64,000 bases of DNA from Hymenobacter sp. BT559 (GTDB taxonomy: Bacteria > Bacteroidota > Bacteroidia > Cytophagales > Hymenobacteraceae): contig NZ_JAGETY010000006.1 of NCBI RefSeq assembly GCF_017571525.1, forward strand, positions 186,001 through 250,000, given 5' to 3'. The stretch's first letter is position 1. Every line of letters begins with the position of its first letter. The notes under the pieces are model-generated. The model was not told the origin of the DNA, ran no database searches, and worked only from the letters and a program-made list of their open reading frames with translations. The position numbers and the translations under genes are program-made. Shown piece after piece: positions 51,456 through 60,058 of this stretch.

Positions 51456-54425
51456 CTAGACTACCACGTTCACCATGCGGCCGGGCACAACTACCACTTT
51501 CTTCGGCGTTTTGCCTTCGCCAAAGCGGGCGAGGAAATCCGATTCCAGAATCGCCGTTTCGATTTCGGCGGCGGTGGCGGTGGCGGCAAACTGGCGCTGC
51601 TCGCGCACCTTGCCGTTGATGGCCACGGGGTAAGTCACGTTGGCTTCCACCAAATACTCCTCGCGGAACTCGGGGTACTGGGCGTAGCTGATGCTGCCGG
51701 GGAAGTGACCGAGCTCTTCCCACAGCTCTTCGGCCAGGTGGGGCGCGAAGGGCGAAAGCAGCACCACGAGCGGCTCCAGGATAGCGCGCTTGCGGGTGCC
51801 GAGGGCCGTCAGCTCGTTCACGGCAATCATGAAGGTGCTGACGCTGGTGTTGAAGCTGAACTTCTCAATGTCCTGGGCCACCTTCTGGATGACTTTGTGC
51901 AGCGCCTTTAATTCGGCGGGGCTAGCGGGCTCGTCGGTCACGGCCAGCGCGCCGTCTTCGGGGTGGAAGAGGCGCCAGAACTTCTTGAGGAAGGTGCCCA
52001 CGCCGGTGATGCCATTGGTATTCCAGGGCTTGAACTGCTCCAGCGGCCCGAGGAACATTTCGTAGAGGCGCAGCGCGTCGGCGCCGAATTTGTCAATCAA
52101 CACATCGGGGTTCACGACGTTGTATTTTGACTTCGACATTTTCTCGACTTCTGAATTTGTCAAAAAGACGTCTGAACCTCCGAACGGAAACGCAGTAAAA
52201 TTTCCGTTTTGCCAATAGCCGCCTGCACAGATGAAAACGACGTCTTTTAGGTCGTGATGAGATGCTAGGTATTTATCAAGGTCAAGCTTGTTATTCTCAA
52301 CCTGCGAAATATCAACGTGCAATGCAGTCAAGGTGCCATCACTTACCCCAGCAGTATCACGGAATCTATCGCGGATATCTGCACTTACAAAAACATCCTT
52401 CGTCGGAAAGTCAAGCGGAAACTCCATTGAAGAAAATTTCAGCTTAGTAAATGGAGCGTCTAAAGCTGCTTTTGTTTCACTTGCAGAAGAATCGCTAACA
52501 GAGGCTGGCAAAGCATGACCTAAGCGGAATATCTTCTCCGAAACGCCCAAAATCATCCCTTGGTTTATCAGCTTCTGGAAGGGCTCATTGGCCGTCACTA
52601 GGCCCAGGTCCTTTAAGAACAGGTACCAGAAGCGGGAGTAGAGCAGGTGGCCGGTGGCGTGCTCGGCGCCGCCCATGTAGAGGTCAACCTGGCCCCAGTA
52701 TTTCTCCACGTCTTCGCCCACGAAGCGGTCGGCGTTGTGCGGGTCCATGTAGCGGAGGTAGTACCAGCTAGAGCCGGCCCAGCCGGGCATGGTGCTCAGC
52801 TCGAATTCGTACTGGCCCTTGTACTTCCAGTCTTTGGCGCGGCCTAGCGGCGGCTCGCCGGTTTCGGTGGGCTTGTACTCGTCGATTTCGGGGAGCACGA
52901 GCGGCAGGTCGGCCTCGGCCACGCCGTAGGCGGTGCCATCCTTGTAATAAATCGGGATGGGCTCGCCCCAGTAGCGCTGGCGGCCAAAAATCGCATCGCG
53001 CAGGCGGAAGTTCACCTTGCCCTTGCCCAGGCCCTTCTCTTCGAGGTAGGCGATGAGGGTGGCGGTGGCTTCCTTGTAGCCCATGCCATTCACGATGCCC
53101 GAGTTGATGTAGCGGCCTTCCTTGGTGGCGTCGGCTTGCTGGTCGAGGTCCTTTTGAGCATCCGAAATGGCCGGGATGGGCAAGTCGAAATGCTTGGCAA
53201 AGAGGTAGTCGCGCTGGTCACCGCTGGGCACGGCCATCACGGCGCCGGTGCCGTAGCCGGCCAGCACGTAGTCGGCCAGCCAGATGGGCACGGGCGTGCC
53301 ATCGACCGGGTTCTGGGCATAGGCACCCGTAAACACGCCCGACACGGTTTTGACGTCGGCCATGCGGTCGCGCTCCGAGCGGCGCTTGGTGGCGGCGATA
53401 TACTCATCCACGGCTCCGCGTTGGTCGGGTGTGGTGAGGGTATCAACTAGCTCGTGCTCGGGGGCTAGCACCAGGAAGGTAGCGCCGTAAATAGTATCGA
53501 CGCGGGTGGTATATACCTTAATCACAGTGCCTTTGTGGCCCTGCACCGGGAAGCTGACCTCGGCCCCGATGCTCTTGCCAATCCAGTTGCGCTGCATCTC
53601 CTTCACGGCGTCGGGCCAGTCGAGGGTATCGAGGCCCTTGAGCAGGCGGTCGGCGTAGGCCGTGATGCGCAGGTTCCACTGCGGCATGAGGCGGCGCTCC
53701 ACGGGGTAGCCGCCGCGCTCCGAAAGGCCATCTTTTACCTCATCGTTGCTCAAAACGGTGCCTAGCGCAGCACACCAGTTTACGTAGGTATCTTGCTGAT
53801 AGGCGAGCCGATAGGGGAGGATGGCGGCGAGCTTCTGCTTCTCGGTGAAGCTCTGCCACTGGCCGGCCGTGAAGTCGTGGCGGTCCTCATCATCGCCGGC
53901 GGCGCGGATGCCAGCGCTGCCGTTTTCGGCAAACTTCTCCTGCAGGGTGCGGATGTGCTCGGCGCGGTCGGTGTCGAGGTTGTACCAGCTATTGAACAGC
54001 TTGAGGAAAATCCACTGCGTCCACTTGTAGTAGCTAGGGTCGGAGGTGCGTACCTCGCGCTCCCAGTCGTAGCTGAAACCCAGCTGCTGGAGCTGCCGGA
54101 TGTAGGTTTCAATGTTCTTCTCGGTGGTCACGGCCGGGTGCTGGCCGGTCTGGATGGCGTACTGCTCGGCGGGCAGGCCAAACGAGTCGAAGCCCATGGG
54201 ATGCAGCACGTTGCGGCCCTGCAGGCGCTGGTAGCGCGACACAATGTCGGAGGCAATGTAGCCCAGCGGGTGGCCCACGTGCAGCCCCGCCCCGCTAGGG
54301 TACGGAAACATGTCGAGCACGTAGTACTTGGGCTTGTCAGACGAGTTATCGGCGCGGAACGTGTGGTGCTGCTGCCAGTGGTCTTGCCACTTTTTTTCTA
54401 TGTCTTGCGGGCGGTAGGCGGGCAT
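51456..54425 (-). CDS. leuS: Leucyl-tRNA synthetase
   Basis: Charges tRNA-Leu. The 989-residue class I enzyme has the HIGH-type motif GLHVGHPLGYI at 47-57, editing domain motifs TTRVDTIYGATFLVLAPEH, KLINQGMILGVS and KMSKSKYNVVNPDVLIDKFGADALRLYEMF. It is longer than most bacterial LeuRS (about 860-940). The extra length lies before KMSKS, in the leucine-specific region (about residues 632-762), which is coded by a stretch at 52140-52530 of 40-48% GC in the lines counted, against about 67% nearby. A TACCTTTG box is at 54448-54455. The enzyme call is certain. Confidence 0.95.
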   Translation of the reverse strand: MPAYRPQDIEKKWQDHWQQHHTFRADNSSDKPKYYVLDMFPYPSGAGLHVGHPLGYIASDIVSRYQRLQGRNVLHPMGFDSFGLPAEQYAIQTGQHPAVTTEKNIETYIRQLQQLGFSYDWEREVRTSDPSYYKWTQWIFLKLFNSWYNLDTDRAEHIRTLQEKFAENGSAGIRAAGDDEDRHDFTAGQWQSFTEKQKLAAILPYRLAYQQDTYVNWCAALGTVLSNDEVKDGLSERGGYPVERRLMPQWNLRITAYADRLLKGLDTLDWPDAVKEMQRNWIGKSIGAEVSFPVQGHKGTVIKVYTTRVDTIYGATFLVLAPEHELVDTLTTPDQRGAVDEYIAATKRRSERDRMADVKTVSGVFTGAYAQNPVDGTPVPIWLADYVLAGYGTGAVMAVPSGDQRDYLFAKHFDLPIPAISDAQKDLDQQADATKEGRYINSGIVNGMGYKEATATLIAYLEEKGLGKGKVNFRLRDAIFGRQRYWGEPIPIYYKDGTAYGVAEADLPLVLPEIDEYKPTETGEPPLGRAKDWKYKGQYEFELSTMPGWAGSSWYYLRYMDPHNADRFVGEDVEKYWGQVDLYMGGAEHATGHLLYSRFWYLFLKDLGLVTANEPFQKLINQGMILGVSEKIFRLGHALPASVSDSSASETKAALDAPFTKLKFSSMEFPLDFPTKDVFVSADIRDRFRDTAGVSDGTLTALHVDISQVENNKLDLDKYLASHHDLKDVVFICAGGYWQNGNFTAFPFGGSDVFLTNSEVEKMSKSKYNVVNPDVLIDKFGADALRLYEMFLGPLEQFKPWNTNGITGVGTFLKKFWRLFHPEDGALAVTDEPASPAELKALHKVIQKVAQDIEKFSFNTSVSTFMIAVNELTALGTRKRAILEPLVVLLSPFAPHLAEELWEELGHFPGSISYAQYPEFREEYLVEANVTYPVAINGKVREQRQFAATATAAEIETAILESDFLARFGEGKTPKKVVVVPGRMVNVVV

Positions 54426-54447
54426 TTGCTAGGCTAGTTGAATCAGG

Positions 54448-54455
54448 CAAAGGTA
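54448..54455 (-). promoter_or_regulatory. -7 promoter box of leuS
   Basis: On the minus strand TACCTTTG matches TAnnTTTG, 22 bp before the leuS ATG. The divergent gap to the secretion operon is 246 bp and holds a degenerate AACCTTTG box near 54570 on the plus strand. Confidence 0.5.
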
Positions 54456-54671
54456 CGCAAGCGGGGCGGGGCTCCTTTTTTGAAGCCGCGGCGAGAGGCA
54501 CTTATTAAAGCGAGCTTAAAAAGGCTTTAAAAGGCGATTAAATCGGCCGGAATAGGGCTTTTGGGCCCGAACCTTTGCAACAAATTTCACCCATACTTCA
54601 TTTAGGGCCTTGCGAGCCTAGCTCGGCCGCGAGCCCTAGTAGGGGCTAGCTACAGAAGGAATTACGTTACC

Positions 54672-55694
54672 ATGTCTGCCGTTCATCACCACAATTTGCC
54701 CCCGCCCACGCCCTGGCAGCGCCTCTCGCGCATGCTCGATACGGAGCGCACCACCATTCGCTACATCATCTTCTACGCCATCATCACGGGCATCATCAGC
54801 TTGTCGCTGCCGCTGGGCACGCAGGCCGTGTTCAACCTCGTTTCGACTGGCGCCGTGTTCAGCTCCACCTACATCCTGGTGGCAGTGGTAGTGGGCGGCG
54901 TGCTGCTAGGGGGCATCCTGCTGGTAGGTCAGATTACGCTGGTCGAGGCCATCGAGCAGCGCATTTTTGCCAAGGCCGCCATTGAGTATGCCTACCGCCT
55001 GCCGCGCATTAAGCCCGAGGCCCTAGCGGGCCTCGATGCCCGCGAGCTGGTCAACCGCTTTTTTGATATCCTGACCGTGCAGAAAGGCCTCACCAAGCTG
55101 CTGGTCGATGTCATGTTCGCGGTGCTGCAAATCCTGATGGGCGTGCTTGTACTGGCCTTTTACCACCCCATCTTCATCGGATTCGGCTTGTTCACCATCC
55201 TGGCGCTAGGGTTCGTGTACATGCTCAATTACCGCCGGGCACTGCGCACCAGCATCGAAGAATCGGCTTATAAATACGAACTGGTGGCCTGGCTCGAAGG
55301 CGTGGCCGACCGCCTCGACGAGGTGCGTGGCGACGATGCGCAGGAGCACCGCACCCTGGCCCGTGCCGACGAGCTGGCCTCGGAATACCTGCACGCCCGC
55401 AACGCCCACTTTCGGGTGCTGAAATCTTATTACAACTACGGCATTGCGCTGCGCACGCTGCTCACCGCCGGCCTGCTGATAGCGGGTACGCTCTTCGTGG
55501 TATCGCGCCAGATGACGCTAGGCCAGTTTGTGGCCGCCGAAGTTATTATCGTGATGATTAGCGGCTCGATAGAAAAGCTCATGACGAGCATCAATACCAT
55601 TTTTGACGTGCTGACGGCGGTAGAAAAAGTAGCTGTCGTGACCGACCTGCCGCTCGACGAGCACAAGAATACCATCGCCTACGACCATGCTTAA
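54672..55694 (+). CDS. ABC transporter type-1 membrane domain protein without ATPase domain
   Basis: A 340-residue protein consisting only of an ABC type-1 transmembrane domain (about six helices; FYAIITGIISLSLPLGTQAV, VGGVLLGGILLVGQITLVEA, FDILTVQKGLTKLLVDVMFA). It resembles the membrane half of HlyB/PrtD-type exporters. The normal nucleotide-binding domain is missing: the gene ends after IEKLMTSINTIFDVLTAVEK and the HlyD gene starts inside its stop region (ATG at 55687, 8-bp overlap). So the operon supplies no ATPase here; one coded elsewhere, or a non-ATP mechanism, would be needed. The frame is intact. Confidence 0.8.
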   Translation: MSAVHHHNLPPPTPWQRLSRMLDTERTTIRYIIFYAIITGIISLSLPLGTQAVFNLVSTGAVFSSTYILVAVVVGGVLLGGILLVGQITLVEAIEQRIFAKAAIEYAYRLPRIKPEALAGLDARELVNRFFDILTVQKGLTKLLVDVMFAVLQILMGVLVLAFYHPIFIGFGLFTILALGFVYMLNYRRALRTSIEESAYKYELVAWLEGVADRLDEVRGDDAQEHRTLARADELASEYLHARNAHFRVLKSYYNYGIALRTLLTAGLLIAGTLFVVSRQMTLGQFVAAEVIIVMISGSIEKLMTSINTIFDVLTAVEKVAVVTDLPLDEHKNTIAYDHA

Positions 55695-57063
55695 TCTCTC
55701 GAACCAACACGTGGCCGAGGAGGTGTGGGAACACGTGCCCCGGCAGTCGCGCCCCGAGCTGCTGCGCACCTACGCCAGCCGCCGGCTAGGCCGCATCTTG
55801 CTCGCTATCGGGCTAGTCTTCCTCATCATCCTGTTTTTGCCCTGGCGCCAGACCATCTACGGTGCGGGCAGCCTCACCGCGCTCACGCCGCAAGACCGGC
55901 CCCAAAACATTCAGAATCAGATAGCCGGCCGCATCGAGCACTGGAACGTGCGCGAAGGCCAGTTTGTGCACCGCGGAGATACGCTGCTGATGCTCTCCGA
56001 AATCAAGGATGAGTACTTTGACCCGAATCTGACCGAGCGCCTAAGTGAGCAGCTAGCCGCCAAGCAGGGTAACGTAGCCGCCTACCAGGCCAAAATAGCC
56101 GCCACCGACCAGCAGATTGCCGCCCTGCGCGCCACCCTGGACGTGCAGCTGCAATCGGCCGCAAACAAGGTGGAGCAGGCCCAGAACTACCTGGCTAGCG
56201 ACCGCGCCGACCTAGTGGCCATCAGCACGTTTTACGAAACGGCCAAGGCCCGGCTGGCCCGCTACGAGGAAGGCTATAAAAACGGCCTGTTCTCGCTCAC
56301 CGACATCGAAACGCGCCGCCTCAAGCTGCAGGAAGACCTGGCCAAGGTGACCTCGCAGCGCAACAAGGTGAACAGCAGCGAGCAAAACCTGGCCAACGCC
56401 CGCATTGAGCTGGCCAACCTGCGCGCCAAGTACGCCCAGGACCTGGCCAAGGCCAACTCCGACCGCAGCTCGGCCGTGGCGAACCGCGAAAGCTATGAAG
56501 GTGAAGTAGCCGCCACCCGCAATAAAATCGGCAACGTGACCATGCGCCGCAGCCTCTACGTGGTGCGCGCGCCCCAAACCGGCTTCATCGTGCGCGCCCT
56601 TAAGGCTGGCATCGGCGAAACCATTAAGGAAGGCGAAAGCGTGGCCACGCTCCAGCCCGAGGCACCGGCGCTGGCCGCCGAGGTCTACGTGCGGGCCATG
56701 GACGTGCCGCTCATTCAGCCCGGGCGCACCGTGCGCTTGCAGTTCGATGGCTTCCCAGCCATCCAGTTTTCGGGCTGGCCCTCGGCAGCGGTGGGCACTT
56801 TTGGTGGCGAAGTGACGGTGATTGACGTGGTGAGCAGCCCTGGCGGCAAGTACCGCCTGCTGGTGCGCCCCACCCAGCCGCAGCCCGGCGACCGCCCCTG
56901 GCCCAAGCAGCTCCGGCTAGGGTCGGGCGTGCAGGGCTGGGTCATTCTCGACTCGGTGCCGGTGTGGTACGAAATCTGGCGGCAGCTCAACGGCTTCCCG
57001 CCCACGCTCAGCACCGAGCCCGACGGCAGCCCGGTGAAGGAAAGTAAGGAGAAAGGGAAGTAG
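55687..57063 (+). CDS. HlyD-family membrane fusion protein
   Basis: A 458-residue periplasmic adaptor. One membrane helix at about 38-58 (RILLAIGLVFLIILFLPW), a lipoyl-type half-domain (ALTPQDRPQNIQNQIAGRIE and WNVREGQFVHRGDTLLML), a long coiled-coil hairpin (about 115-285) and the second half-domain (VRAPQTGFIVRALKAGIGET, then IKEGESVATLQPE). It would bridge the inner-membrane ABC domain to the TolC-like channel. It overlaps the upstream gene by 8 bp and ends 3 bp before the TolC gene, so the three are one operon. Confidence 0.88.
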   Translation: MLNLSNQHVAEEVWEHVPRQSRPELLRTYASRRLGRILLAIGLVFLIILFLPWRQTIYGAGSLTALTPQDRPQNIQNQIAGRIEHWNVREGQFVHRGDTLLMLSEIKDEYFDPNLTERLSEQLAAKQGNVAAYQAKIAATDQQIAALRATLDVQLQSAANKVEQAQNYLASDRADLVAISTFYETAKARLARYEEGYKNGLFSLTDIETRRLKLQEDLAKVTSQRNKVNSSEQNLANARIELANLRAKYAQDLAKANSDRSSAVANRESYEGEVAATRNKIGNVTMRRSLYVVRAPQTGFIVRALKAGIGETIKEGESVATLQPEAPALAAEVYVRAMDVPLIQPGRTVRLQFDGFPAIQFSGWPSAAVGTFGGEVTVIDVVSSPGGKYRLLVRPTQPQPGDRPWPKQLRLGSGVQGWVILDSVPVWYEIWRQLNGFPPTLSTEPDGSPVKESKEKGK

Positions 57064-57066
57064 GTT

Positions 57067-58629
57067 ATGATGAGTGAATTGCTTTCTTTTTGTGGGTCAA
57101 CCAGCTTCTCGCTAACGTGGCGCCGAGGGTGGGGCGCCACGCTAGGGTTGCTATTGCTTGCCGCCCTGGCTAGCCCCGCCCACGCCCAAAACCCGCAGCT
57201 ACCGTCCCAGCGCTCGGGCCTGGAGCGCGCGCCGCTCCAAACCACCCAGCTCGACGCAGTGCGCCCCGTCGATACGGCTAAGGTGTTTTCGCTCCAAAAC
57301 CTGGCCGAATTAGTCTTTGCCAACCACCCCATTGTGAAGCAGGCGGCGCTGCTCAGCGACGAGGCGCGCAGCCAAGTGCTGCAAGCCCGCGGCGGCTTCG
57401 ACCCCAAGCTAGGGGCCGATTTTCACCGCAAGCAGTTTGGCGGCACCGACTATTACAACAACTGGGGCAACGAGCTGAAAATACCGCTCTGGCCCGGTGG
57501 CATTGACCTCAAGGCCAGCTACGACCGCAATGTGGGCACCTACGTGAACCCTGAAGGCCGCACGCCCGTGAATGGGCTAGCGGGCGTAGGCTTGTCGATA
57601 CCCATCGGCCAGGGTCTGCTCATTGATGCCCGCCGCAGCACCTTGCGCCAAGCCAAAATTATGCAGACCGCCGCCGAGGCCGACCGCGTGAAGCAGATAA
57701 ACGAAGTGTGGCTGCAAGCTGCCAAGGATTACTGGAACTGGTACTACGCCTACCAGCAGGCCCAGCTCATCCGGGAAGGTGTAGCGCTGGCCGACCGCCG
57801 CTTCCAGGCCACTGCCCGCCGCGCCCAGATTGGCGACCAGGCACCCATCGACTCCGTAGAGGCCCAAATCACGGTGCAGGACCGCCTGGTGCAGGCCGCC
57901 CAGCTGCAAGTAGAAGTGCAAAACGCCCGCCTCGTGCTCTCCAACCACCTCTGGAGCAAGGATGGCCAGCCCATGGAGTTGCCCGCCTACGCCGCGCCCC
58001 AAACGCCAGTACGCGACACCGTGAGCCGCCAAGAATACCAGCGCCTCGCCGACCTGGCCGCCGCCAGCCACCCCACGCTGCGTAAGCTAGGGGCCAAAAT
58101 CAGCCAGCTCGGCATCGAGGAGCGCTACCGCCGCGAGCTGCTCAAACCCAAGCTGAATGTGAGCGCTACGCTCATCAGCCAAGGCGATTTTTACCGGCCC
58201 GAGGTGCCCGGGTACTACGACTTTGGCTGGGCCAACCACAAGGTGGGCGTCGATTTTGCCTTCCCGCTCTTCCTACGCGCCGAGCGTGGCAAGCTGCAAT
58301 ACGCCCGCATTCAGGTGCAGGAAACGATGCTGGAGCGCCAGCAGAGCCAGCGCACCATCGCCACGCAGGTCGGAAACGTCTATAACACGCTGCGCGCCTA
58401 CGACCAGCAGCTGACCCTGCAAGCCCAAACGGTGGCCAACCAGCGCAAGCTGCTGCAAGCCGAGCTAGCCAAGTTTGAGCTGGGCGAGAGCACCATTTTC
58501 CTCATCAACGCCCGCGAAAGCAAGCTTATCGAGCTGCGCATCAAGCAGGAAAGCCTGCGCGCCAGCTACGAAAAAGCGCGTGCCGAGCTGTATTACTACG
58601 CCGGCACGCGCTCGGTGGCAGGAGAGTAG
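57067..58629 (+). CDS. TolC-family outer membrane efflux protein
   Basis: A 520-residue outer-membrane channel with a signal peptide (about 1-40, LLLAALASPAHAQ). The two-fold repeat of TolC-type helices is evident: FANHPIVKQAALLSDEARSQ and LADLAAASHPTLRKLGAKIS, each followed by long helices. It completes a three-part export system with the upstream ABC membrane domain and HlyD protein. The stop codon lies inside the left arm of the palindrome at 58626. The cargo is unknown; no cargo gene was recognised nearby. Confidence 0.87.
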   Translation: MMSELLSFCGSTSFSLTWRRGWGATLGLLLLAALASPAHAQNPQLPSQRSGLERAPLQTTQLDAVRPVDTAKVFSLQNLAELVFANHPIVKQAALLSDEARSQVLQARGGFDPKLGADFHRKQFGGTDYYNNWGNELKIPLWPGGIDLKASYDRNVGTYVNPEGRTPVNGLAGVGLSIPIGQGLLIDARRSTLRQAKIMQTAAEADRVKQINEVWLQAAKDYWNWYYAYQQAQLIREGVALADRRFQATARRAQIGDQAPIDSVEAQITVQDRLVQAAQLQVEVQNARLVLSNHLWSKDGQPMELPAYAAPQTPVRDTVSRQEYQRLADLAAASHPTLRKLGAKISQLGIEERYRRELLKPKLNVSATLISQGDFYRPEVPGYYDFGWANHKVGVDFAFPLFLRAERGKLQYARIQVQETMLERQQSQRTIATQVGNVYNTLRAYDQQLTLQAQTVANQRKLLQAELAKFELGESTIFLINARESKLIELRIKQESLRASYEKARAELYYYAGTRSVAGE

Positions 58630-58708
58630 CGACGCATCCTTGCGTCTCGTCGTGCGCGCCGTCAGGGCGATTATCGTTCAACGACGAGACGCAAGGATGC
58701 GTCGCTAC
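58626..58708. repeat. Intergenic palindrome, family D
   Basis: Perfect 28-bp arms (58626-58653 and 58681-58708; core GCGACGCATCCTTGCGTCTC) around a 27-bp loop. The TolC stop codon is inside the left arm, and the right arm ends 5 bp before the convergent LLM gene stop. Confidence 0.92.
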
Positions 58709-58712
58709 ACAA

Positions 58713-59756
58713 TCAGGACAAAACGGCCTCGCTAGCCTCCTGCGGCTGCCCGACGCCTTGCAGCGCCTCGGCAAACAGGCGATAGGAGTAAATCCGCGCC
58801 TCCTGGTCGTAAATATTCGACACGGCTATCAGTTCATCGGCCTGCGTTTCGTGCAGAAATTCCTGCAAGTCTTGCTGAATGGTGGCCTTGCTGCCGATGA
58901 ACGAATACGCTAGCATCTGCTGCACGGCCTGCTGGCCGCCGGGCACCCACAGCGGGCGCATATCGTCTACGGGCGGCGGCAGCGGAGCCGGGCGGCCCGT
59001 CACCACGCTCATCATAAACTGCTGGAGTGAGGTGGATAGATACTCGGCGTGCGCGTCGGTATCGGCCGCAATCACGTTCACGCAGGACATCACGTAGGGG
59101 CTAGCCAGCGCTTTTGAGGGGCGGAAATTCGAGCGGTAAATCTCCAGAGCCGCCAGCAGTTGGGCCGGTGCAAAGTGGCTGGCGAAGGCGTAGGGCAGGC
59201 CTAGCGCCGCCGCCAGGTAGGCACTATCGGTGCTGGAACCCAGGATATAAATCGGTACGTCGAGCCCCTCGCCGGGAATGGCGCGCACGGCCGCCGTGCT
59301 GTTATCGGCCGAGAAATAGGCCTGTAGCTGCTGAATATCGCGCGGAAAATCCTGCGGCCCGCCCATGCGGCTGCCCCTGATGGCCTGCGCCGTGCGCTGG
59401 TCGGAGCCGGGAGCGCGGCCCAGGCCCAGGTCGATGCGGCCGGGGTAGAGCGAGGCGAGCGTCCCGATTTGCTCGGCTACCACCAGCGGGGCGTGGTTGG
59501 GCAGCATGATGCCGCCCGAGCCCACGCGCAGCGTAGTGGTGCCGCCCGCGATATAGCCAATCAGCACCACTGGCGAGGAACTGGCCACGCTGGCCATGTT
59601 GTGGTGCTCGGAAAGCCAGTAGCGGGTGTAGCCCAGCTTTTCGACGGCCTGGGCCAGATTAAGGCTGTTGCGAAAGGTATCAGTAGGCGTAGCGCCGGCC
59701 AGGATGGGCGCCAAATCCAGCACGGAAAAAGCGACCTGTTTAGCGGAAGTTGTCAT
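58713..59756 (-). CDS. LLM class flavin-dependent oxidoreductase
   Basis: A 347-residue luciferase-like monooxygenase of the MsnO8/YhbW-like group. It shows LGYTRYWLSEHHNMASVASS, LRVGSGGIMLPNHAPLVVAE and GRIDLGLGRAPGSD, which bind FMN, and the late SNIYDQEARIYSYRLFAEAL. Reaction and substrate cannot be determined. The ATG at 59756 is clear. It is convergent with TolC and divergent from dnaG. Confidence 0.88.
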   Translation of the reverse strand: MTTSAKQVAFSVLDLAPILAGATPTDTFRNSLNLAQAVEKLGYTRYWLSEHHNMASVASSSPVVLIGYIAGGTTTLRVGSGGIMLPNHAPLVVAEQIGTLASLYPGRIDLGLGRAPGSDQRTAQAIRGSRMGGPQDFPRDIQQLQAYFSADNSTAAVRAIPGEGLDVPIYILGSSTDSAYLAAALGLPYAFASHFAPAQLLAALEIYRSNFRPSKALASPYVMSCVNVIAADTDAHAEYLSTSLQQFMMSVVTGRPAPLPPPVDDMRPLWVPGGQQAVQQMLAYSFIGSKATIQQDLQEFLHETQADELIAVSNIYDQEARIYSYRLFAEALQGVGQPQEASEAVLS

Positions 59757-60058
59757 GATGAGGCACGTGGAATAGGAGCTACTGTAACCACGCTGGTTCG
59801 CTAAAAGTTGGTGCCGTAGCGGTGGGGCTTGCCCACGCTCGGCGTTGAACGACGGCTAGCGAACGGGGCTCGCGGTGCCTCCCGTAGCACAAGCTAGGCA
59901 AACGACCCTAGCGGCGCACTCACGCCTTGCCGCAGGCGCGGCAGTGGAGGTGCAGCCTCCTCGCTATAGTCGGCACGAGCTGCGGCTGCGCTTAAACTCG
60001 CGCCACTGCCGGCCGTGCTGGTGCGCCGGGTGTAAATTTGAAACTCGAAACCTCCGCC
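59757..60058. other. 302-bp divergent intergenic gap before dnaG
   Basis: Holds the dnaG promoter box at 60033 and a weak 9-bp inverted pair, CGGCAGTGG near 59939 and CCACTGCCG near 60003. No open reading frame with coding character, RNA gene or repeat family seen elsewhere was found. Confidence 0.5.
60033..60040 (+). promoter_or_regulatory. -7 promoter box of dnaG
   Basis: TAAATTTG matches TAnnTTTG. It overlaps the possible TTG start at 60038, which therefore cannot be transcribed from this promoter; the GTG at 60059, 19 bp downstream, then becomes the better start. Confidence 0.5.

Noticed and set aside
58713..59756. Bacterial luciferase
   Set aside because: The family is luciferase-like, but lux partner genes are absent and the motifs fit the general LLM oxidoreductase group.
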